A stretch of 64,000 nt of DNA, taken from positions 558,001 through 622,000 of the forward strand of contig NZ_JBHTIT010000001.1 in assembly GCF_042677145.1 (NCBI RefSeq), read 5' to 3'. The translations under genes and the position numbers were made by a program. The notes under the pieces are model-generated. The model saw nothing but the letters and a program-made list of their open reading frames with translations, was not told where the DNA came from and did not search any database. Positions 34,751 through 42,845 of this stretch are shown here, one piece after another. The DNA is from Perlucidibaca wandonensis (GTDB taxonomy: Bacteria; Pseudomonadota; Gammaproteobacteria; Pseudomonadales; Moraxellaceae). Within the stretch, counting starts at the first letter, position 1, and every line of letters begins with the position of its first letter.

Positions 34751-36954
34751 TTTTCTGCCTTCGATGGCTTCCATGTCTTTAACAATAAGGCGTTGGCGAC
34801 AACGCTAACACTTGAGAAAGCCATGGCAGCACCGGCAATGACAGGGCTTAAATAACCTAGCGCAGCCAGCGGAATACCGACTGTGTTATAGGCGAATGCC
34901 CAAAATAAGTTTTGGCGAATTTTCGTCCACGTCAATTGTGAAATCTCAATGGCTTCTGCGATCAAGCTCGGGTCGCCGCGCATTAAGGTCACTTTAGCTG
35001 TGTGCATGGCAACGTCGCTACCATCGCTCATCGCCATGCTGATATCTGCCGCCGCTAGTGCAGGAGCGTCGTTAATGCCATCACCCACCATGGCCGTCAC
35101 GCCTCGTGCTTTAAGGCGAGTGATCTCCTGCGCTTTCTCATGTGGTAATACTTCAGCCACCACATGATCAATGCCAAGCTGCTTGGCCACGGCATTGGCA
35201 CTGCCTTTATTGTCCCCTGTAATCATCACGGTCTCTATACCGAGCTGCTGCAGACGACGTATAGCGGAAAATGCCTCGGGCTTGATTTGATCACGAAAGG
35301 CCATAAAGCCGAGTAATGCTGAGTCAGTCACGCGCGCTAGCCAAGAGATAGTACAACCTTCCGCCTCTAATGCTTCGGCCTTGGTTTTCAGCGGCGACAT
35401 GTCGACATGGCTCTCTTCCATGAGCTGCCTATTACCCAGCAAATACTCAATGCTATTCACGCTGCCAGATACACCTCGGCCAGCTATGGCGCGGCTATTG
35501 CTAGCACTCAGCAGCTGTAGTTGGTCTTTCTCTGCCGCTTTCATCACGGCATGAGCTAATGGATGGTCGCTATCGCTTTGAAGGCTGGCGGCTATAGTTA
35601 GCATGTCATCTGTAGCAGCCACGCTTTCTTGAGCCACGAGCTCAGGTTTACCGAGTGTCAAAGTGCCTGTTTTATCGAAGGCAATAATCTGCGTGCTATG
35701 CGTTATCTCTAAGGCTTCTGCATCCTTGATCAAAATCCCTCGTCGGGCAGCAACGCCAGTGCCCACCATCACGGCAGTAGGCGTGGCAAGACCCAGCGCG
35801 CAGGGGCAGGCGATAACTAAGACTGCGACGGCATTGATGATGGCAATTTCGATGCTATTGCCCGATAACCACCAAGCAAAAAAGGTGAAGGCGGCAATAG
35901 CTAAAACGGCGGGGACAAAGATCGCACTGACTTTATCGACTTGGCGCTGAATGGGAGCTTTTGCAGCCTGCGCATCCTCAACCATCCTGATAATGCGAGA
36001 CAGCAATGTTTCAGAGCCAAGCAGCTGCACGCTTACTAGCAGCAAGCCATCGGTGCTTATTGAGCCGCCCACCACTTGGTCATCAACGCCTTTTACTACG
36101 GGATGACTTTCGCCAGTAAGCATGGATTCATCGACTAAGCTTTGGCCTTCTGTGATGACGCCGTCGATTGGAATACGCTCGCCGGGGCGAATGGCAACGA
36201 TGTCGCCTAGCTTGATTTCAGATAAGGGAATTTCGCGCTCTTGGCCATCTTGGCGAATGCGCGCGGTATCTGGGCGTAGCGCCTGCAGTGCGCGAATCGC
36301 TTCTGTGGTCTGTTGTTTCGCTCTGCTTTCCAGCCATTTGCCCAACATGACCAGCGTGATCACGACTGCCGATGCTTCAAAGTAGACCTGATCGTGCGCC
36401 GCACTCGATACCATTAGGTGGTACACGCTGAGGCCATAAGCTGCCGACGTGCCTATTGCTACTAGCAGGTCCATATTGCCTGTCCGCGACTTTAACGCAC
36501 CCCAGGCAGCGCGATAAAACCGAGCGCCTAAGATGAACTGCACCGGCGTGGCTAATAGCCATTGCAGGGTGACCGGCAGCATCCAGTCATATCCGAATGG
36601 CGCTACCAGCATGGGAACGACTAAAGGCAGCGTGAGTAAGATTGCAATAAGCAGATGCTGCTTTTCACGTGCATGGCGATTACTCACCTCGGGGCCTGCA
36701 TTGTCCTCAACGAGCCTAGCTTGGTAGCCAATATTCACGATCGCCTCAATGAAGCGTGTTGGCGAGGCGCTGCCTTTCATGCGGATATGGGCTTTTTCAG
36801 TGGCTAAATTAACCGTTGCCGACTCAACCCCGTCGACAGCGGAGAGCGCCTTTTCAACACGGCCGGCACAAGATGCGCAGGTCATGCCATCGACAAAAAG
36901 ATCTAGCTCATTCATGGTTTTATCACTGCCTATCTCGCTTGAGAGTTTGTTCAT
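34747..36954 (-). CDS. copA: Cu(I)-exporting P1B-type ATPase
   Basis: 735 residues. The single N-terminal metal-binding domain has GMTCASC (Cys26 and Cys29). The membrane metal site is CPCALGLATP, the phosphorylated Asp is in DKTGTLT, the actuator motif TGES is in SMLTGESHPV, and the hinge is GDGINDAPALAAAD. This is the Cu+ (CPC) subgroup. The start at 36954 has AAGGAG six bases upstream, which supports it over the ATG at 36915. It pumps Cu+ from the cytoplasm to the periplasm and sits between copZ and cueR, sharing a four-base overlap with the latter. Confidence 0.96.
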   Translation of the reverse strand: MNKLSSEIGSDKTMNELDLFVDGMTCASCAGRVEKALSAVDGVESATVNLATEKAHIRMKGSASPTRFIEAIVNIGYQARLVEDNAGPEVSNRHAREKQHLLIAILLTLPLVVPMLVAPFGYDWMLPVTLQWLLATPVQFILGARFYRAAWGALKSRTGNMDLLVAIGTSAAYGLSVYHLMVSSAAHDQVYFEASAVVITLVMLGKWLESRAKQQTTEAIRALQALRPDTARIRQDGQEREIPLSEIKLGDIVAIRPGERIPIDGVITEGQSLVDESMLTGESHPVVKGVDDQVVGGSISTDGLLLVSVQLLGSETLLSRIIRMVEDAQAAKAPIQRQVDKVSAIFVPAVLAIAAFTFFAWWLSGNSIEIAIINAVAVLVIACPCALGLATPTAVMVGTGVAARRGILIKDAEALEITHSTQIIAFDKTGTLTLGKPELVAQESVAATDDMLTIAASLQSDSDHPLAHAVMKAAEKDQLQLLSASNSRAIAGRGVSGSVNSIEYLLGNRQLMEESHVDMSPLKTKAEALEAEGCTISWLARVTDSALLGFMAFRDQIKPEAFSAIRRLQQLGIETVMITGDNKGSANAVAKQLGIDHVVAEVLPHEKAQEITRLKARGVTAMVGDGINDAPALAAADISMAMSDGSDVAMHTAKVTLMRGDPSLIAEAIEISQLTWTKIRQNLFWAFAYNTVGIPLAALGYLSPVIAGAAMAFSSVSVVANALLLKTWKPSKAEK

Positions 36955-36999
36955 ATGAGGCTCCTTGAGTCGGCTATCGTATCTGGCTACTACACCTGT

Positions 37000-37191
37000 T
37001 TATTGCACATCAAAGCCGACGTTTTTAATTACGCTAGCTAGTAGCTCATACGCTAGAGATGACTCAATTTTCACCTGAGCTTGTGACAGGTCAACGTTAA
37101 CAGATGCCTTGGAGTCGATCGCATGAATGGCCGTAGTGATTTTCGCCACGCAGCTACCGCAGCCCATTCCTGAAACTTTAAATGTATGCAT
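37000..37191 (-). CDS. copZ: Copper chaperone with heavy-metal-associated domain
   Basis: 63 residues forming a complete ferredoxin-like heavy-metal-associated domain. The Cu+ site is GMGCGSC near residues 9-15, and the conserved C-terminal VIKNVGFDVQ follows. It is the length of CopZ chaperones, which hand Cu+ to CopA and to CueR. It is the first gene of the operon, 45 bases before copA, and directly follows a CueR-type promoter. Confidence 0.92.
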   Translation of the reverse strand: MHTFKVSGMGCGSCVAKITTAIHAIDSKASVNVDLSQAQVKIESSLAYELLASVIKNVGFDVQ

Positions 37192-37241
37192 GGTATCTCT
37201 CCGATGAGTCGCAATGCGCGGCCTCAGCTGGCCGCATCCTT

Positions 37242-37272
37242 AAGATCAGGCTTTCCATAGTGGTAAGGTCAA
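37242..37272 (-). promoter_or_regulatory. CueR-type promoter of the copZ-copA-cueR operon
   Basis: On the minus strand: -35 TTGACC (37267-37272), a 19-base spacer containing the dyad ACCTTACC-N3-ATGGAAAGC, and a -10 GATCTT (37242-37247). The long spacer and the ACCTT...GGAAAG arms are the hallmark of MerR/CueR-activated promoters. It ends 50 bases before the copZ start. Confidence 0.85.
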
Positions 37273-37285
37273 GCGGATTTTAAAA

Positions 37286-38494
37286 TTACCGTGAATTAGA
37301 ACGCCGCCCCAGCCAGTTGGCGATAGGTTGTGCGCTGGCGCCATGCAATACGATGCTCATCAGCACGGTTAATACGACGACGGATATTAGCTGCTCGAAT
37401 CCGGGTAAATTAAATTGCTCATCGACCACTAATACAAACAAAATTGATGCCAGTCCGCGCGGCCCAAACCAGCCGAGTGCGAGCTTATGTGCAGTTGGCA
37501 TGCCAGTGCCTATTAATGACAGCCATATCGGTAGCATGCGCACTGCCGTCAAGAAGCTTAGTGCTAGAAGGATGGTTTGCCAGCTGATATGGCTAAGGCC
37601 AATGGGCAATAAAATGGCGCCGAAAATGATGAAGGTCAGGATAGTGAGAATTTGACCTTCGCCCTCTACAAATTCGACGATGAAGTCGCGCTCGCTAGTG
37701 AGTGTGTTGCCCAACGTTAGCCCACCCACAAAGGCGGCGAGAAAGCCATTGCCACCTAGCTGCTCGGCGGCGGTAAAGCACAGTAGCGCGCCGGCGAGCA
37801 CGGCAATGCCGCGGCTAGGGGGCGACACATAGCCATTGATAATGCAGCGATCTAGCAAACGAGCGAGGATGTAGCCAATGCCACCACCAATGAGTGGGCC
37901 AACAATGAGCTGTAGTGCAACGAATTGAAAAAGGCTTTCAGGCGCATCGTTGATGTAGGTGCCGGTAGCCTGCGCTGCCAATATTGCCGACATCATAATA
38001 ACGGGTGCTGCTAGGCCATCATTCAGACCGCTTTCTACATTAATGCCTTCGCGCACGTGCTCTGGCACTTTAAGGCTAGCTAAAATGGGTTGCGCCAACG
38101 CGGCGTCGGTGGGCGTTAAGATCGCCGCTACCAGCAATGCCAGCACGAGTGGTACTTCGGGTAATAGCCAGTGCACTACTGCGGTGCCTAACGCGATTGT
38201 CAGTGGCATGCCAACCAGCAACATGCGAGCCGGTGTGGCGGCATGCCGGCGCAAGCTCGATAGTCGCACGCTGGCGGCATCGCTAAACAACACTAGTACC
38301 AGCGTGAACTCGGCAAATATATGAAGCAGCTTGCTATCAACCCGAATATCGAGAAGCCCTGCGCCAGCCTCACCCAATAAGTAGCCAAAGCCCACAAATA
38401 ACATGGGCAATGTCAGCAGAGTTTTTGATAAACGCTGAGAGATCAGTGCCCAGGCGACTATGCCAACGCAGATGGTAATAATTTGCCAGTTCAC
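37286..38494 (-). CDS. Cation:proton antiporter, CPA1 family
   Basis: 402 residues with about 12 membrane segments of the Na+/H+ exchanger fold. Conserved elements are ILTPTDAALAQPI near residue 125 and VESGLNDGLAAPVIM near residue 154, where the Asn-Asp pair forms the ion site; FVGGLTLGNTL and GPRGLASILFVLVV follow. Electroneutral Na+(K+)/H+ exchange at the inner membrane is the likely role, with pH and salt homeostasis fitting a marine host. It has no cytoplasmic regulatory tail. It lies upstream of the copZ promoter in the same direction. Confidence 0.88.
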   Translation of the reverse strand: MNWQIITICVGIVAWALISQRLSKTLLTLPMLFVGFGYLLGEAGAGLLDIRVDSKLLHIFAEFTLVLVLFSDAASVRLSSLRRHAATPARMLLVGMPLTIALGTAVVHWLLPEVPLVLALLVAAILTPTDAALAQPILASLKVPEHVREGINVESGLNDGLAAPVIMMSAILAAQATGTYINDAPESLFQFVALQLIVGPLIGGGIGYILARLLDRCIINGYVSPPSRGIAVLAGALLCFTAAEQLGGNGFLAAFVGGLTLGNTLTSERDFIVEFVEGEGQILTILTFIIFGAILLPIGLSHISWQTILLALSFLTAVRMLPIWLSLIGTGMPTAHKLALGWFGPRGLASILFVLVVDEQFNLPGFEQLISVVVLTVLMSIVLHGASAQPIANWLGRRSNSR

Positions 38495-38604
38495 GCGCAG
38501 TTACACCTCAAGACTAGGCCACATATTGTTTTTCAGATTAGCAGCAATGAGCTTGCGCTATAGCGTCTTAATACAATAACTACTCGGACCAAGCCGCATA
38601 AGTA

Positions 38605-38745
38605 CTAGATCTTCTTCCTAACGCTACTGGGCGCCATACCTGTCCAGCGTTTGAACGCTCGGCGAAAATCGCGGGCATCATTGAAGCCAAGTTCGTTGGC
38701 GATGGCGGTGATAGAGAGTATTTTATCGATCACAAGGCGCGTAAG
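38605..38745 (-). pseudogene. AraC-family regulator C-terminal remnant
   Basis: Read on the minus strand it encodes RLVIDKILSITAIANELGF, then NDARDFRRAFKRWTGMAPSS and a TAG stop at 38605-38607. This is the second helix-turn-helix and closing motif of an AraC-family protein. No upstream part of the gene remains, since the frame runs directly into the oppositely oriented cupin fragment. It is a decayed or rearranged gene end. Confidence 0.85.
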
Positions 38746-38754
38746 GGGGCAGTG

Positions 38755-38843
38755 GTAGTTCACTGCATAGAGGGCGAGATTAGATTGAAACGCCTAGTGC
38801 TACTAAGTCTATAAAATCAGGTCAGCTAGTATATTTAAATGGC
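38755..38843 (+). pseudogene. Frameshifted remnant of a cupin gene
   Basis: It aligns with 34159-34249 of the intact cupin gene. It reads VVHCIEGEIRLK and then, after a one- to two-base loss, PSATKSIKSGQLVYLNG, matching CIEGEVILK...SAIKPGELVYLNG of the intact protein. It is truncated at both ends and frameshifted, so it is non-functional. Confidence 0.8.
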
Positions 38844-38877
38844 TGTTTAAATTAAAAATTAGTTTTTTAGTATCTCA

Positions 38878-39261
38878 TTAAGGCCAGTATTTTGCTTTAT
38901 CAGGGATAACGAAACGAACCCCACCTCGTGGATCTGGCATGTCGTCAGAGTGTCTTGGAATTATATGCAAGTGGATGTGCTTCATCGTTTGTCCTGCCAT
39001 TGGCCCGTCATTGATTCCTATGTTAAAGCTATCTGTCGAGTACTGTAGGGCAAGCTCGCCGCGGTGCTTGAAGAGCATTTCATCCATGCTTCTACGCTCG
39101 GCTTTAGTCGTTTCAAAGTAACTTTCAATATGACGATTTGGAATTATCAGCGTATGGCCTCTGGTTACTGGAAAGCCATCACGTATTACAAATACCCACT
39201 CATCTTGATCAATAATTTGCTCGGCACGGATATGGCAAAAAGGACAATGATATGTTGCCAT
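38878..39261 (-). CDS. HIT-family nucleotide hydrolase/transferase
   Basis: 127 residues from the ATG at 39261, with GGAGA five bases upstream. The catalytic triad HIHLHIIPRH (His-x-His-x-His) is near residue 100, with an N-terminal Cys pair CPFC that can bind zinc. The HIT fold is complete and of normal length. Such proteins hydrolyse AMP-lysine, AMP-alkyl or Ap4A-type bonds. It stands alone, downstream of PaaX in the same direction. Confidence 0.9.
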   Translation of the reverse strand: MATYHCPFCHIRAEQIIDQDEWVFVIRDGFPVTRGHTLIIPNRHIESYFETTKAERRSMDEMLFKHRGELALQYSTDSFNIGINDGPMAGQTMKHIHLHIIPRHSDDMPDPRGGVRFVIPDKAKYWP

Positions 39262-39414
39262 AAATCTCTCCAAGATTAATTAAAATTTAATATATATGCA
39301 TCAGTATGTTTATCACGACAAAGGCTGTTTAGTGAATGGGAGTTTGGTGAACAAGAACAACCCCCATGTACTTTATTTGTATTAATAGAGAAAGCTCACA
39401 GGTCAAGCAGGCTT

Positions 39415-40251
39415 TCATTCAGTTAGGTAGCTATCTGAAATACGGCGCCAAATTTCATGGCCCACCATGTCGTAGTGTTTCACTACTGTCAGGCAGGCTC
39501 TGCGTTCGGCTTCGTCTACTAGAGGAGGCGGCAATAAGGGGTCATAAATCATTTGGCGAATCGCAGCCTCACCAATCAAGAACGATTCACGTGCGGCCTC
39601 TTCGAGTTCCAGTGCTTCAATTTTTGAGAGCGAATGCTCTAGTCGTTCTCTGATCTGTTTGTAGCCAATAGTAAGGCTTTGGCTATTCCATAGTTTGCGA
39701 GCCTGGGCTTCGCGCTCTTCATCTAGCTCACAAGCTTTCAGTACTATTGCATCTTGTTCGAGTCCCAGCCGACGTAGTCGCTGACGAATGACTTCAAGCC
39801 CATCGACCAGATTGTCTGGTCTGACATAAATGTCTCGATCGAGCTCCTGGAAGCCCAGAAGATTTAAGGCACGCTGGCGTTTAGCCAGAGCGGTGCGATT
39901 TGTGCGACCCAGCATTCCAGAGCAGACCATGATCCAGGCCCCAGTCCACTCTTTTAGACGCTGCTCTATGGTCTTCCATGACCCCAGCTCGCGGGCGAGC
40001 TCCGCTGCTGCTGGACCCAGTTGGTACGCGCCGCGACCGATTGCCTCGATTTGACCAGCTCCGCTTAAGCGAGCGAGTGCCACGCGTACACTACTAGGAG
40101 GAATGCCAAACAAGGCACAGGCCTCGACTGCTTCGCGAGTCAAGAGAGGTCGGCCTTCTGCTGCTAGTAATATGTTTAAAATCAAATCTTTAGGGCTTGC
40201 TGTGTTCATTTTCTTCATAGGAGTAGGCTCAATAGTTGTGGCATCCAGCAC
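39415..40251 (-). CDS. PaaX-like transcriptional regulator
   Basis: Up to 278 residues. The N-terminal winged helix (LTREAVEACALFGIPPSSVRVALARLSGAGQIEAIGRGAYQLG) and central domain (LKEWTGAWIMVCSG) match PaaX, the repressor of the phenylacetyl-CoA pathway in other bacteria. The start is uncertain: GTG at 40251 or ATG at 40218 or 40209, none with a good ribosome binding site. No paa genes lie nearby. The crotonase gene upstream at 40533 is the closest candidate target, and some PaaX relatives control other acyl-CoA pathways. Confidence 0.82.
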   Translation of the reverse strand: MLDATTIEPTPMKKMNTASPKDLILNILLAAEGRPLLTREAVEACALFGIPPSSVRVALARLSGAGQIEAIGRGAYQLGPAAAELARELGSWKTIEQRLKEWTGAWIMVCSGMLGRTNRTALAKRQRALNLLGFQELDRDIYVRPDNLVDGLEVIRQRLRRLGLEQDAIVLKACELDEEREAQARKLWNSQSLTIGYKQIRERLEHSLSKIEALELEEAARESFLIGEAAIRQMIYDPLLPPPLVDEAERRACLTVVKHYDMVGHEIWRRISDSYLTE

Positions 40252-40532
40252 TCCATGAGAGGAAAGCCAAGCATCAGCTACTTAACGTTATTGTTAGAGG
40301 CGTATGCTTTAACGCTACATGTTATATATTTATAGTGCCTTATATGAAGCTGTATTATTTAGGCAAAGTGCACTTGGGATGGTCATTACTACAAGTTTGA
40401 ATGCCATTTCTCTCGCTATTAGGCATTTGCCGATGTGAGCTTTTGGGGCACTTTTCTCTACGGATTTGAATGTGCGTACTAACAGAGGTGGCCCCATAGA
40501 TGCGCTGCTTTTTCCTTTGATGGAACCTGCTT
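40252..40532. other. Gap between PaaX and crotonase genes
   Basis: A 68-codon minus-strand frame starts at 40536 with its ATG overlapping the crotonase stop (ATGA), which would suit coupled translation. However, its product matches no family I know and its composition is not convincing. It is more likely a degraded or chance frame. I see no hairpin or repeat here. Confidence 0.35.
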
Positions 40533-41450
40533 TCATCCCTTAAATGAAGACATACCAAAATCACCAAAAGGTTCATCGCGCTCTCGAACGGCTTGCTTGA
40601 AGCCAGCCTCGGCGGCCCGTTGCTGAAAGGCATAACCTTCTTGCGTGTGACGCGTAATGCCATCAAATACGGTGCCAAGAATTTGAGTGGTGTGTAGGCC
40701 TTGCTGCGAAACGGATTGATTCAGCAGCAACTTCATCATCACCAACTGATTAATCGGCATACGCGCAATGCGCTCCAGCAGGATCTCAAAGCGCTCATCA
40801 AGCTGCGCAGCCGGCGCAGACTCTATCGCCAACCCCCACTCTTGAGCCTCTTTGCCAGACAAACAGTCACCGGTAAAAAGCAGGCGCTTAGCTTTCTCTA
40901 AACCCAATCGATAAAACCAAATGGAGGTCGTTGGTGAGCCCCAAACACGGGCTGGCGGATAGCCAATTTTGGCATCATCAGCTATTACCAATAAATCCGA
41001 GCACAGTGCCATATCGGTCCCACCCGCCACACAAAAACCATGCACCTTGCAGACCACCGGCTTATCGCTGTGAAACAGGCTCATGAAGCCTTTCACATTG
41101 CGACTCATGCCCTGATAGTCGATAACCGGGTCCCAGGTTTGGCCGGGCAGATGGTTTTGCATCTGCACCATGGGGTCTGCGGGAGAGCCTGGGGGCAAGT
41201 CACTCTGACTCAGATGCTCGAAGCTCAGTGACTCGGCACTGTCGACCAAATCATAGCCACCACAGAAGCCAGTTCCATTTCCAGCGAGCGCAATCACATG
41301 CACGCTAGGGTCAAGATTGGCGCGCTCAACACAGGCAGCCAACTCGCGAGGCATATCCATCGTGATGCCGTTGCCGCGAGCGGGGCGATTGAGTGTGATT
41401 CGAGCGATACGGCCAGTAACCTCAAAGGTCATTGTTTTCAAATTATTCAT
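40533..41450 (-). CDS. Enoyl-CoA hydratase/isomerase family protein (crotonase)
   Basis: 305 residues. The crotonase core shows RITLNRPARGNGITMDMPREL at the N-terminus, the first oxyanion loop ALAGNGTGFCGGYDL, and the second, VHGFCVAGGTDMALCSDLLVIADDAKIGYPPARVWG. The length is slightly above 260-residue hydratases because of an insert after the first loop (SESLSFEHLSQSDLPPGSPADP). It acts on acyl-CoA thioesters; hydration, isomerisation or hydrolysis cannot be told apart from sequence alone. It is upstream of paaX in the same direction. Confidence 0.88.
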   Translation of the reverse strand: MNNLKTMTFEVTGRIARITLNRPARGNGITMDMPRELAACVERANLDPSVHVIALAGNGTGFCGGYDLVDSAESLSFEHLSQSDLPPGSPADPMVQMQNHLPGQTWDPVIDYQGMSRNVKGFMSLFHSDKPVVCKVHGFCVAGGTDMALCSDLLVIADDAKIGYPPARVWGSPTTSIWFYRLGLEKAKRLLFTGDCLSGKEAQEWGLAIESAPAAQLDERFEILLERIARMPINQLVMMKLLLNQSVSQQGLHTTQILGTVFDGITRHTQEGYAFQQRAAEAGFKQAVRERDEPFGDFGMSSFKG

Positions 41451-41717
41451 ACGAGTGCTCCACGGATTGGCAACAAAGCTACGGTAAATTTATTTTTCAA
41501 AAATACATTGTAATGATACTTGAAATCTAATTATATGTCTCTTGGTGAAGCAATTCATCCGCTAGCCTGTCGGTAGCTTCATGCTCGACAGACTGCTGAG
41601 TTGGCTCTTAGTTATTGAGATGCCATGACAATGGTGTCTGCTAAGAAAAGCATGAGCGCGGCATTATTTTCAGACACACGTATTCTTAGTGCATAACATC
41701 AAATTGAGGTGGTCATC
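41451..41717. other. Divergent promoter region, no recognised gene
   Basis: About 267 bases between the crotonase start and the PF10118-like gene start, so both promoters should lie here. It is AT-rich near the crotonase start (41495-41540). I found no strong inverted repeat, RNA gene or short coding frame. Confidence 0.6.
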
Positions 41718-42560
41718 ATGCCAAGTGCATACAATCCAAAAGCTATTCATCAGAAGGGGGCAAGCTTTCCCGTGCGGCGCATGGACTTTGATTTCACAGG
41801 AATCAATAAGTACTTTATTAATAATGATCCAGTGCCCTCCATGCTCTGGCTGGCTTTTCAAGCTTACTTTCCTGAAGGCGAAGCCTTCTTTGTAGATTCT
41901 GTGCGTGATATGCGTGATCAAGTTAAGGGCGAGCTACTCCAAAAGAATGTCAGCGCCTTTATTGGTCAAGAAGCTATGCATGGTAAAGAGCACTATGTGG
42001 CTAACGAAGAGGCGAGAAGACAAGGTATTGATGTCTCTGCGCTAGATAGAGCCACAGCAAGAGTTAGAAGGCTTGGAAATAAACACTTGTCGAAGAGATT
42101 TCGTTTGGCGTTAACCGCAGCGGCAGAGCATTTCACTGGTGTGATTAGCAGCCAAATAGCCAAGAGAGATGACTTTAGGGCAAGCATTGTTGACGACAGA
42201 ATTAAGGCATTAATTCTCTGGCACGCCATGGAGGAGACGGAGCATCGCGCAGTAGCTTTTGATGTCTATCAAAGCACGGGAGGAGGCTATTTTACACGTG
42301 CGTTGGCCATGACAGTTGTGTCGATAGGCATTACCCCAACAGTGCTTTTTGGCATGATCGTTTGCTTGCGCCAAGACAGGCAACTTTCTAATTTAGCCTC
42401 TTGGAGCCGCTTCTTAAAAAGCTATTGGGGCTCTAACGGCTTTTTTTCCGAACTGCTTCCAGAGCTACTTCACTACTATCGATTAGATTTTCATCCTAAT
42501 GACTTAGATGCGCAGGTTATTTTGCATACTCTCCGAAGTGAGTTATGTGCTGAGCAGTAG
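41718..42560 (+). CDS. Putative metal-dependent hydrolase (PF10118-like)
   Basis: 280 residues from the ATG at 41718, with GAGG eight bases upstream. It matches the PF10118 'metal-dependent hydrolase' family: VRRMDFDF near the start, FIGQEAMHGKEHY with Glu and two His, and LILWHAMEETEHRAVAFDVY with the second Glu-x2-His pair. The Glu/His pattern and helical character recall ferritin-like di-iron proteins, so an oxygenase-like or reductase role is possible. No biochemical function is established to my knowledge. A strong hairpin terminator follows. Codon use here is more AT-rich than in the metabolic genes. Confidence 0.82.
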   Translation: MPSAYNPKAIHQKGASFPVRRMDFDFTGINKYFINNDPVPSMLWLAFQAYFPEGEAFFVDSVRDMRDQVKGELLQKNVSAFIGQEAMHGKEHYVANEEARRQGIDVSALDRATARVRRLGNKHLSKRFRLALTAAAEHFTGVISSQIAKRDDFRASIVDDRIKALILWHAMEETEHRAVAFDVYQSTGGGYFTRALAMTVVSIGITPTVLFGMIVCLRQDRQLSNLASWSRFLKSYWGSNGFFSELLPELLHYYRLDFHPNDLDAQVILHTLRSELCAEQ

Positions 42561-42590
42561 ATTCGATGTGGCAATCAGTCTATTTGATTT

Positions 42591-42634
42591 AGAAAGCCTG
42601 TCTCGTAGATTTAAATCACCGAGACAGGCTTTCT
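42591..42634 (+). terminator. Strong hairpin after the PF10118-like gene
   Basis: AGAAAGCCTGTCTCG (42591-42605) pairs perfectly with CGAGACAGGCTTTCT (42620-42634): 15 bases, loop of 14. The stem's own 3' end supplies T residues and AATTTC follows. It starts 30 bases after the stop and probably ends the transcript. Confidence 0.75.
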
Positions 42635-42845
42635 AATTTCAAATGAACCATGCGGCAGTATTTAACTCAGTAGCTTTTTTAACTAATCGTTGAGCCTTAT
42701 TTATTCAAAAATAAAAAAACTCTGGGCTAACAAGTTTTTTCGATGAAATTATATCTGTCGAGGAAACAGGAGGCTTTAAACCCAATCCAATTTTCCACTA
42801 TCCTTCGAGCGCTGCCCCGGCTAAAGGAGCAGCGACTGTATCTAT

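Larger units (their letters stand above)
38495..38877. other. Gene-free stretch with decayed gene fragments
   Basis: These 383 bases between the antiporter start and the HIT gene end hold no intact gene. They contain the 3' remnant of an AraC-type regulator on the minus strand and, directly abutting, a frameshifted fragment of a cupin gene on the plus strand (separate entries). The last 35 bases are AT-rich with no hairpin. Confidence 0.7.

Noticed and set aside
40330..40536. 68-codon frame overlapping the crotonase stop by ATGA
   Set aside because: The overlap looks like coupling, but the product matches nothing I recognise and its composition is not gene-like. Kept only as a note in the gap entry.
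41670..41921. 83-codon minus-strand frame over the PF10118-like gene start
   Set aside because: Antisense to a well-supported gene start with ribosome binding site; no family likeness.
42810..42834. Hairpin CGCTGC...GCAGCG after frmA
   Set aside because: The stem is only six bases and no T run follows on the minus strand, so it is too weak to call a terminator.
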